Assembly: GCA_008828725.1 (NCBI GenBank)
Contig: MEHQ01004440.1
Location: forward strand, 152,664-216,663
Direction: 5' to 3'
Length of the DNA: 64,000 nucleotides
Source: Saccharina japonica
Taxonomy: Eukaryota > Sar > Phaeophyceae > Laminariales > Laminariaceae
Part shown: in pieces, positions 50,101 to 57,300 of the stretch
How the letters are laid out: each line of letters begins with the position of its first letter
Position numbering within the stretch: position 1 is the stretch's first letter
The notes under the pieces: model-generated
The model's input: only the letters and a program-made list of their open reading frames with translations
What the model was told of the DNA's origin: nothing
Database searches by the model: none
Made by a program: the position numbers and the translations under genes

Positions 50101-53100
50101 GCGTATTTCCTCTTTTTAACGGCGCCGTCTTGTTTGTCGATATCTACGAGAGATAATACGTGGCAGTGAAAGTGTATCATGTCAGGATATTTGTAGTGCA
50201 TGAACAACTCGATAGGATATTTGGGTTTTGTTCTGTATTGTATGGCGGTTTGCTGGGATTCGGAGCTGGAGAGCCTGGCGAGGATGGATATATGCCACCT
50301 GACCCGCTAACCTACGACGATGCGGTGAGCAGGGTTGAACACGCAACATGTCATAGCTCTTCATTTTGCGGAGACCACGGTGAAAACTGGATTTCAATCC
50401 GCTAAGTTGGTGACGAGCCCGAACCTACCCGGTCAGAGACCATGGGCAACTCTGGACGAAAACAAAAAGCGACCAACCAAAAAAGAAAAACAGGCGGCTC
50501 TGAAATAGTAAACGATGCTTTCCTCGGTCGAACGGGAAAACCAAGGGGCGAAGCCGAGAGGGACAAGCAAAGCAGGCCCAGAACAATCAACAATCGCAGA
50601 GCGTCACCGCGACTACAAGGCGTTGGAGCGACGCCATAGCGGCGCTGCTCGGGCGCGTCATGTGGCCTTTGTTCAATGCCCTGAGGAGGCTCAAGGCCGC
50701 CGATCGGTTGAGAGGCTGGCGGCGGAGCAAATAATAGCGACAGAAAACGAGCGCCAGCATATGTTTGACACTGCAGCAAAGTTGGAGAAGGAGTACGAGC
50801 AGAGACTGAGCGCCGAAGCAGAAAAGCGTGTAGTCCGAGCGACGCTGGCAGACGAGGAGGGGCTGAGACGGAATGAGGAGGCGCGTGTGGCGGGTCTGGG
50901 GGAGATGCATCGCTTGTCGTTGGGCACGGCTTATAGCTACGATACTAGTTTTTTTTTTATATTTTTTCTGTCTCATATTCCAGCACAAGAGGTTTTGTTA
51001 TTTTCGAACTCTTGATCTCCTGAAATGCTTCAGGCGTTAGGGTTTTGGCTTCTACATGAAACATATTGGTGACGGATGCTGTCAAATTTCTTGGTTGTGG
51101 TTATTAATCGTCGAAACAAACGACATTCATATCTGCGTGGGACGAATACCGGGCATCGATATGGCCGGCAACGTCTATAAAAGGCACATTACGCGCAGAA
51201 CTAACAGTATCGAAATAATATACCCAAATGTGTGTATGTATCATACATCATACGTACATACATCTTATACGTACATGAAGTATACGATTAATGGACGGTA
51301 CTGCTGTAGTAGGTTCGGTTTGGGTTTAGGAGGGCAGGTGTTTGCACACGTAAACAGGCGTTATTAGTTTGTCTTGTTTTGTGTTTTACAGGGGGAAGGG
51401 CGGAGGGGAGGCTCTTCGTAGCCTCGCGAAGCTGATAACGCAACGTGCAAGTGCATGTACGTATATACCTGTTCTGTGTTTTACAGGGGCCGTATTGTTT
51501 TGTGTTTTAGCGGGGACGTACACATGTCACGCATGGCCGTGGTCGTATGACCATAGACCCTCGCATCCCTACAATGCCAGGACGGAGCATGTCGGGTTTT
51601 CAACGACCAGGAAGATGTTGCGTGCACCAAGCACGAAGCGCCGTGAGTTTTGTTTGGGGGGGTAGGGGGGGGGTTGTAGTTCGAAAAGTAAACACATTAT
51701 TCCTCAACCCAGCAAGCAGCCCGCGTTGCTTCATGTGATCGATGGTGAAGTCGTCCTTATATTGCGTCAATGTCACCCCTCTGAAGCCCCGAGAGGGATT
51801 TTACAATCCTTTGTCCACAGAGAGCACACAGCGATTCGGGCACATATGAGCAGATCCAACGGTACTTGTGGGCGGACAACAGTGCTTGCGAGTAGTGACA
51901 ACGGTACTTATGAGCAGTCACAGCAGTACTATTGAGCAGAGGCAACGCCTCTCGCACTCAGAGACGACGGTACTTGTGAGGTTTGAGACCGTTGCTGAAG
52001 AGCAGTGACTTATGTTACCTGTGAGCAGAGAAGCAACTGTACTTGAAAGCAGAGACAACGGTGTTTATGGGCAGTGACCACGCCATTTGAGAGCAGGAAC
52101 CGAAACGCACTTGTGACGACACACAACGGTACATACGGACAGAGACAACGGTGCTTGTGAGCAGAGGCAACGGTACTTGAAATAAGAGATAGCGGTGCTT
52201 AACCCATTCAGAACTGAAAAAATGTCCCAAACTAATTCCAAGTAGTTTGTCCCCAAATTCGCGGGACCAGTTCTCTAGGGGTCAAGGGCAGAGACAATAT
52301 CAACTGAGACCAGGAACAACACCACTTGCAAGCAAGGACAAAGCCATTTGTGAATAGAGACAGAGGTACTTATGAGCAGCGAAAATGATACTAGTACTCG
52401 TGAGAAGATGAACCCGTACCTGGTACTTGTGATCAGAGACAACGGTACTTATGATCAGTGACAACGGGACGTGCGAGCAGAGACAACGGCACTTGTGAGC
52501 AGTGACAACCGTACTGTTGAGCAGAGAAAACGGTACTTGTGATTAGAGACACGGTACTTGTGAGCAGAGGAAACGGTACTTGTGATTAGAGACACGGTAC
52601 TTGTGAGCATAGACAACGGTACTTGTCAGCAGAGACGGCGGCACTTACGAGCAAAGGCAACGGTACTTGCTAGCTGAGACAACGACCCTTGCGAGCAGTG
52701 ACAACGCAAACACAGCGCTTGCGAACAGACACAACAACGCTTGTGGGCAGAGGTCATGGCACTCCTGTGAGCACAGAGAATGAAGCAGAGACAACGGCAT
52801 TTAACACCAGCTACGATTACGTACAATGGCAACTGAGAGCTCGTGGGCAGAGACACGGTATGCGTACATAAATAGCGACAACAAGCAGTGCTTGTGGTGT
52901 TAGACAATAACTCTTGCTCTCTTGTTCCATGTGAGCAGAGACAAAACGCCTTGCGAGCAGACTTGGCGACAAACACACGCGCGTCTAGAGGGAAGGCAAC
53001 GGTCGACACAGCGGCAGCAGCAGCAGCGACATCCGCATCAACAGCAGCCGCCGCCGCCGCAGCAGCAGCAGCAGCAGCACCGACATCTGCACCAGCGGCA

Positions 53101-53306
53101 GCAGCATTAGCAGCAGCAAAGGCGGCGGCTTCATCGGCGGCAGCATTAGCAGCATCAACGGCGGGGGCATCAGCATAATCATCATCCGCAGCAGCGACAT
53201 CCATATCAGTAGCACCAGCAGCAGTAAACAAAGCAGCGACATCTTACTCGCCTGCGTTTTCCTCTCCTTGTTCTTCTCCATCTTCTTCAGCGTCTTGGCC
53301 GCTTCC
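37963..53306 (-). CDS. engB: EngB/YihA-family ribosome-biogenesis GTPase (whole gene)
   Basis: Core exons are 48135-47932, 47194-47060, 44571-44476, 43687-43529 and 38121-37963; all are phase 0 at both ends and give 250 residues. A probable upstream exon is at 53306-53252. Motifs, numbered from the first core exon: G1 GRSNVGKS (78-85), KTPGRT (101-106, G2), [10 protein letters not shown] (G3, from 127), TKVD (197-200, G4, split by an intron) and SAI (229-231, G5). The order and spacing match EngB (YihA/YsxC), which acts late in large ribosomal subunit assembly; eukaryotic forms serve mitochondria or plastids. The extra N-terminal sequence suggests a transit peptide in unseen 5' exons. If not, Met15 of the first core exon could start a protein of bacterial length. 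Confidence 0.92.
38785..38950 (+). mobile_element. SINE, 3' part
   Basis: TACGAGTCGACGAGGGAAG, ACTCGCGATATATATGCG, CAAGAACCGTAGTGGGAAGG, AGATCTGAGTTACGAGAAGG and GGAGAAGATAATAAATGGG. The usual GATAAAAATGC reads GATATATATGC here. Confidence 0.75.
39400..40600 (+). repeat. diverged repeat unit in two to three copies, containing exon-E-like pieces
   Basis: Units at about 39400-39585, 40030-40258 and a partial one from 40258 share CGTCCGCACAACAAGCAGAAA, a GTTGTGTA block, GAGTGTCAACTGA or GAGCATTCAACTGA, a GTATTGGATTGG or GTATTGGACTG block, and GCGTTGCGCAGATG or GCGCTGCGCAGATG. The first two end in sequence matching the start of EngB exon E. A family B MITE separates them. Confidence 0.7.
39745..39852 (+). 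mobile_element. family B MITE, cleanest copy
   Basis: GCGGGGGACCATAGTAAATA at the left and TATTTACTATGGTCCCCCGT at the right, with CCTACGGTATACACAAACACC and TTTTACTAACAATATTTGG inside. Used as reference for the insertions in the other copies. Confidence 0.85.
41450..41535 (+). mobile_element. family A MITE, degraded
   Basis: ACCACTCTGTCCGGGAATGT at the left; TCATTTTCGGACAGCGTGG at the right. It contains an added ATTACCGGTAC stretch in the middle. Confidence 0.65.
42415..42740 (+). repeat. three tandem ~120-bp units
   Basis: Each unit has a TGCACGCTGGG, CATGCTGGG or TGCATGCTAG start, GTTTCGGC, GAGAGAGTCTCCGCAA or its variants, and CTGTGCGGCATA. They are partly separated by ACCAGGTA-type words (42493, 42613, 42734). 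Confidence 0.75.
43106..43265 (+). repeat. 83-bp tandem duplication
   Basis: Two adjacent copies of TCCCATTGTGGGG, AACACTT-GAATTAGAGTCA and TTTATCTTGGAATTAGAGT. Confidence 0.9.
43529..43687 (-). CDS. engB: EngB core exon D
   Basis: 53 codons after CCGCCGCAG, ending [49 protein letters not shown] and [13 protein letters not shown]. It covers the helix after switch II, the LLxDxR strand typical of EngB, and the first half of the TKxD motif. Confidence 0.93.
44055..44345. repeat. GGGTC-rich repeat with inverted repeat
   Basis: (GGGTC)n runs at 44055-44085, 44243-44270 and 44298-44310. CAAACCTCGCGGGTC (about 44229) is the exact inverse of GACCCGCGAGGTTTG (about 44326), enclosing about 80 bp. 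It lies in the intron between EngB exons D and C. Confidence 0.8.
44476..44571 (-). CDS. engB: EngB core exon C (DLPG motif)
   Basis: 32 codons after [30 protein letters not shown] then [12 protein letters not shown]. It ends at GAG|GCAAGA, a GC donor. The next exon begins in the same phase, so a GC-AG intron is supported. Confidence 0.93.
44630..46145 (+). repeat. degenerate minisatellite with about twenty GATTGG (CCAAT) motifs
   Basis: About 1.5 kb of variants of GCGCTTGGTGATTGGCGCAG and TTTATCGCGCGCTGATTGG, with longer-period blocks TACAGGTTCTCCCGCTT and TACAACAAAATCGCATGTTT recurring roughly every 130 bp. It fills most of the 2.5 kb intron between EngB exons B and C. Read on the EngB sense strand, each unit carries CCAATC. 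Confidence 0.85.
46745..47015 (+). mobile_element. family H element
   Basis: CACCCATGCTACGGTAGAGG at the left and TACCTCTATCGTAGCACACG at the right; inner TTCAGCCAAAATAAGGTATA as in the 6149 copy. It ends about 45 bp from EngB exon B, inside the intron. Confidence 0.75.
47060..47194 (-). CDS. engB: EngB core exon B (P-loop)
   Basis: 45 codons: [20 protein letters not shown], then [20 protein letters not shown] and INIFK, ending AAG|GTGACC. The start is placed at ATGAAG|ACG because the joined protein then aligns with EngB without gaps. This acceptor lacks a good pyrimidine tract, so the first two residues are the least certain part. A family H element ends about 45 bp downstream of the donor. 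Confidence 0.93.
47250..47430 (+). repeat. CAG-rich stretch
   Basis: Runs of CAG with GCA/GTA interruptions (47262-47285 and 47370-47430) in the intron before EngB exon B. The Ala-, Gln- or Leu-rich frames here are repeat artefacts. Confidence 0.8.
47597..47930 (+). repeat. family F repeat next to EngB exon A
   Basis: Poly-C lead (47597-47630), GGGATGCAGGTCACCCTTCAT, hairpin GTTGGTGAAAACCCAAC, GTGCCGGCATTGTAGGGAT, then three copies of the CGACTACGG-CATGCA end motif up to the exon A donor at 47931. Confidence 0.75.
47932..48135 (-). CDS. engB: EngB core exon A
   Basis: 68 codons after ATATATCAG, ending at CAG|GTAGGG. It starts [20 protein letters not shown], then [19 protein letters not shown] and [20 protein letters not shown]. 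The last part matches the strand preceding the P-loop in EngB (F-V-S-A in bacteria). The donor abuts a family F repeat in the following intron. Confidence 0.88.
48480..48545 (+). repeat. 18-bp minisatellite, three to four copies
   Basis: AGCAGCAGCGGCAGCCCC repeated. Intronic with respect to EngB. Confidence 0.85.
49340..49570 (-). repeat. family F repeat
   Basis: Minus-strand copy with poly-C lead (49548-49564 as G on +), hairpin GTTGGTGAAAACCCAAC and TGTAGGGATGCGAGGGTC. Confidence 0.75.
49650..49713 (-). pseudogene. duplicate of the start of EngB exon A (pseudo-exon)
   Basis: TCGTCAG|GAGCGTGCTAAGCGTCGGGAG repeats the acceptor and first seven codons of exon A (ERAKRRE), then diverges to [13 protein letters not shown] and reaches a consensus donor, ACAA|GTAAGT. 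The 64-bp exon would end in phase 1 and shift the frame into exon A, giving an early stop. It could be a poison exon or a non-functional relic. Confidence 0.5.
50442..51015 (+). CDS. unrecognised coiled-coil ORF within an EngB intron
   Basis: Two overlapping frames. 50442-50639 starts [16 protein letters not shown] and ends early. 50515-51015 gives 166 residues whose middle is charged and helical ([51 protein letters not shown]), like a coiled coil, before degenerating into a T-rich tail from about 50948. A frameshift near 50580 would join the basic start to the coiled coil. It is on the strand opposite EngB. No family is recognised. The codon-like composition makes it more convincing than other unassigned frames here, but it may be a decayed gene. 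Confidence 0.3.
51515..51675 (-). repeat. family F repeat
   Basis: Minus-strand copy with hairpin GTCGTTGAAAACCCGAC and a poly-G run (51657-51673) that is the poly-C lead. Confidence 0.7.
51840..52960 (+). repeat. ~20-bp minisatellite (CAGAGACAACGGTACTTGTG)
   Basis: Several tens of degenerate units, with CAGTGACAAC, ATTAGAGAC and GCAGAGGAAAC variants. It is interrupted by a family D MITE at 52199-52284. It occupies the EngB intron upstream of exon A. Confidence 0.85.
52199..52284 (-). mobile_element. family D MITE, piggyBac-like
   Basis: TTAACCCATTCAGAACTG at one end and CCAGTTCTCTAGGGGTCAA at the other; the second TTAA has mutated to TCAA. It sits inside the 20-bp minisatellite and so dates after part of it. 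Confidence 0.75.
53010..53240 (+). repeat. CAG/GCA-rich region
   Basis: CAGCAGCAG and GCCGCCGCC runs with ACATCTGCACC interruptions. Long Ala-rich frames on both strands follow from the repeat and are not taken as genes. Confidence 0.8.
53252..53306 (-). CDS. engB: probable EngB upstream exon
   Basis: After CGTTCGTGCAG comes one base and then 18 codons reading [18 protein letters not shown], ending at CAG|GCGAGT, a GC-type donor. It joins the next exon ([10 protein letters not shown]) in phase, and the strongly basic character continues across the junction. It needs an upstream exon ending with two spare bases, which was not found. The exon sits between two CAG-rich stretches. Confidence 0.5.
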
Positions 53307-53942
53307 CTGCACGAACGCGGTCGCCCAGGAAAGGAGGCGGTGTCTCTCGCGGGGTTAGACCTTAGAACGAACTCAGTCTAGGCACAACAACGCCTTGCCC
53401 GTATTTCGTTGGAACATACAAACAAAAAAACTTAAAAAAAAGAGTTAATTTTTCACAATGCCAAGAGTTCTACTTGATTTTTTTTTCAATTTTTTTTTGT
53501 AGTCCGAAAGTTCAAAATTTCGTTTGATTTCAGCAACTCCAATACGTTCAACAAGCTCGACAAGTTCAAGTTCAACAAGTTCGACAAATAAAAAAAAAAC
53601 TCAAAATTCGACTCGTCCTACCACGAGAATCGTCACGACAAGAGCCCCTGTCCCCCAGACACTATCGAGGGGAGACCTCGGCCTACATATCCTTCACGAG
53701 GAATAAAACCCACGCGTTACCGGCGTACACCGTAGAGTCGTTCAATAATGTGGTCTGAGCTCACAGCTGATGCACCAGCCCGTTTTGGTGACAATTATTC
53801 GCAAGAAACAACAATACGGGTAGACTTTACAGCAAGAAAATAATACTCATATTAAACGTGCCGGTATTACAGGAAAAAAAAAAAAAAACTCAGCTGTGAG
53901 GCTAATTCTTATGCCGTCGGATTGAGAGGATCGAAAAACTCA

Positions 53943-54028
53943 CTTTCCGATCCACTATAAATTCGACGGGGTGTGTCTGGATGCCTTCCCTATCGTCAAT
54001 CGGATCGATTTTGTAGTTTTTTGTGTTC
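53943..54028 (-). CDS. candidate exon, family unknown
   Basis: Between an acceptor-like CGCCCCCAG and a good donor AAA|GTGAGT lies an open frame reading KNTKNYKIDPIDDREGIQTH and PVEFIVDRK. Its varied composition and both splice signals look exonic. Its phase does not join the probable EngB exon at 53306, so either an exon is missing between them or it belongs to another gene. Confidence 0.35.
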
Positions 54029-54248
54029 TTCCTGGGGGCGGTTGATACGAGAGTTGAAAAATGCTTCGTGTCCTGCTCGCGGCCTCTAGGGAGTGCTGCG
54101 CTGCGAGCAGCAGCAGCAGCAGCAGCAGTAGAGAGCAGCAGCAGTAGTAGAACAGTCAACCCAGCACCGGAGAGGTGTTTAGGCTGCCGCTGGGTGGTGT
54201 GATCGTGTGTTTGGAGGGGTGAAGAGAGATGCGGTGAGCTTCAAAAAC

Positions 54249-54338
54249 TTTTTCGATTGAGAAATCCAATCCACGAATCCCGTCGAAAAACTCGAGTTTT
54301 TCGACGGGATTCGTGGATTGGATTTCTCAATCGAAAAA
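54249..54338. repeat. 90-bp perfect palindrome, no spacer
   Basis: The 45-base left arm (54249-54293) from TTTTTCGATTGAGAAATCC to GTCGAAAAACTC is matched base for base by the inverse at 54294-54338; the centre is CTCGAG. Related diverged inverted segments lie on both sides (TTATGC-GTCGGA and GATCGAAAAA blocks at 53900-53945 and 54340-54460). Confidence 0.95.
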
Positions 54339-54339
54339 C

Positions 54340-57300
54340 TTGGGATCGAAAAAGTTATTTTTCAACTGCATAAGAAAGCCCAATTGTGTCTCCAATCGGA
54401 AACCGGCTTTTTCGATTCACGTTTCCGACTGCATAAGAATTAGCCTGAGATCGAATTTTTCAATTTTTCTTCGGAACGCGTCTTTTCAAGAAAACAATAC
54501 GAGCACTGGTACGTACGTATGATGAAAGGAGTTATAAACCTCTTTCGGGTTAGGAGGGGGGGGGGAAGGCCCAAAACAAATGACGCTTTCAGCATCGGCA
54601 AGACGAAGCGCAGCAGGAGTTCCACAGCACGCTCGCAACATGACTCGTAAGCGTATTCCCATTCTGGTCTTTCCCCCCAAAATTGAAGTTTTTTTATTTC
54701 TTATGTTGTGCTCTCTCCTTCTCCCCAAAATGTGTGTATTTTTTCTATTATGCTTTGATGCACTTTTTATTTTTCGCCCAGTTATGTCTGTAATGCTCCT
54801 AAAAAAGTCCAATTATTGCTCTATACCTATATATGTACATATTTGAATGCCAAAAAAGCCCAGTTACCAAGCATGCCACACTTCATGCTCCCTCAAAAAA
54901 AAAAACGCTTTATCTGGTACACTAGGACTTGGACAGCAGTAAGATCAGGTGGTACCCATATACTGTAATCAAGATAAAACCCGATGGGACGACTTCCGTC
55001 AGATTTTTTTTTCCAAAACCAGGGGGAGAGGAGAGCCTTGGGGAAATTTCTTCGAGATTTTTCCGTAAGTGCGTCGCTCGGCGCTCGGCCTTTGCACTCT
55101 CCCCGTTATCGAGAAAATCAGCTTGGGAAATTCGCCCAAGGAGGTGTGGTGCCTCAAGTGTTACCTGGCATACGGCGGTGCCGGTTGTCCTGGTGCCTTT
55201 AAATTGGCTTTTGAACACATCGTACATGTTCTAGAGAAATTACGAATTTACGAAGCTATGCGATGTTGGGAGTCGCCGTCGTGTCAGACTGCAAGCCTAT
55301 CTTCGTACCGCATCCTGTCTTGCGGGGGCCGGGCGTGGCAAATAGCGCACACTTGTTGCGTTGGGGGAAAACCGGACGGGGCCATAGCGCACAATGGACG
55401 GAGCGGCGGCAAACACTAAAACAGCAGCCCCTTTGCTATGAACTGCGACCGCCACCGGGCTTACAAATACTGACTGCGCTCTCTTCTGCCTCTTCCACGA
55501 TTAATAAGGCTGACGCGTGTTGTGTGAACGTGTACGCAGCAGGTCAATTTAATGTTTTCAGCGACGCGTCTTGAACTGATGTGGCGGCCAAGCAGGCATG
55601 GGGTCACGCTGCAGCAGCGGAGTAGAAAAGGTAGCAGTAGTGGAGTATAAGAAGTATGTAGCAGTAAAGACAGTAGTACTCGTAGTAATACTTCGAAGTA
55701 TAAGTATTATAGTAGTGGCAGTAGTACTACGAGTATTATACAAGTATTAATAGTAGCAGTAGCAGAAGCAGCACTATTTATAAAAGTAGTAGTACGTAGT
55801 GATAGCAGTAGTATTAATAGTAGTAGCAATAGTAGCAGTCACGGCAGTAAATAGTACAAGTAGCAGCAGTGGTGAAACTGTAAGCAGTGGTAGCAGTACT
55901 GCTGGTAGTATTAGAAGTAGCCGCAGCATTGCAAGAACGAGTAACGGTTAACCACAACAGCAGCAGTCAATGTAGAAACAACAGCACGACAAAGAAACAG
56001 GAGGCGGCATGACCGAAACTACCGCTGAAACTCACATGAAGTCGTTTTCGCCACCGCTTTTGCCTCCCTTCTTCCCCTCCAAACACTTCACGCCTCCACG
56101 ACGACAACCCCCCACGGCCACCCCTCCCCTCCCCTCCACCCCGACCCCCCATAAACGCCTCCTCCCGCCCCCTCGCCGCTACGTCACCGGCCACCGCTCC
56201 CCCTCAACCCTACCCCGCGCGCCGCTGAAGCAGGCGAAAAAGCTGTCGGGGTTATGAAAGCTGGTCTGCTGTCCTCGTATGGCGTCTTTAACAGGCGCGG
56301 GCTACTGCTTGCTCTCCGCGAGCGACGTGGGGTTGCTGGGCGAGGGCTAGGGCCATCGCCCACCCGCACAGCGTAGAGCGCATTGCTTGGCTTGGGTGGT
56401 AGGAGGGAGGGGGGAGGAAGCGAGGGAGGGAGGGGAAGGGAGGGAGCGAGAGGGAGGGAGGGGAGAGGGAGGGAGGGAGGGAGGGAGGGAGGGATGGATG
56501 GAGGGAGTCCAGGTTGTGGACCCAGGTTCAGCTTGGAAGGCTAAGGTTCGGGTGGCATCAGGTCGGCGTGGGATTAGGGTGCCAAGCAAAGATTCCAGGG
56601 GACGGAACTTTTACCCCTTGGCAGACTCCATCAAGACAAATGCCTCGAAATACAGCCTTGACGGAAAATACGGGGACAAGGAGAAAACATCCCCGGTTTT
56701 AGAAAAAAGACATGGCCATAGCATTGAAAACCCGTATTTTCCAGTTTTTTTTTACGCCTTCAGATCTACCAGCACAGCAATAAGATGACTGGGTTCTCTG
56801 ATTCGGCAAAACGTTCGACCGAAAACATCACAATAGCTTAAAAGCGGCGGAAATAAAGCAGTACTGGTACGTATTAATATGAGTCAAGGGTATGCAGTGA
56901 ATCTTCCTAAGGTAGGTATTTACCGGTAGGCAGTCTGATCGGCCAAGGAAAGGTAAATTATTTGCGGCTCAATCGACCTAGAGTCTTTCCAGCCACAGCA
57001 CCCGAGCCGGCCGAATCAACCTACTATTAATAAGTAGAGTATGTTTCCAACTACGAACAGCATCCAAGCCGGCCGAGTCAACCTAGAGTCTTACCAGGTA
57101 CAGCATGCAAGCACAGACCACTGGCACAGGGTTCGGGTCGGGGGGTCGGTTTTAGGCGTCAAGTACAAAGCCTCCGTAAATATTCACTATCAAGGTGTGA
57201 CCACGCCTGACCATGATCGTTTTTTAGGGGGTTTCCACACATACATATGATATGATGTGGCGTGTTTCTGCCCGGGATAGAGGACAATCCGTCTGGGGTA

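Noticed and set aside
51840-52960. CRISPR-like array
   Set aside because: Units are contiguous degenerate tandem repeats without unique spacers, in a eukaryotic intron.
52626-53231. 201-codon Ala-rich minus-strand frame
   Set aside because: Generated by CAG/GCA repeats and the 20-bp minisatellite.
54922-55420. Overlapping + and - strand frames of about 100 codons
   Set aside because: Several frames are open at once and none shows a known domain; kept only as a note in the unassigned region.
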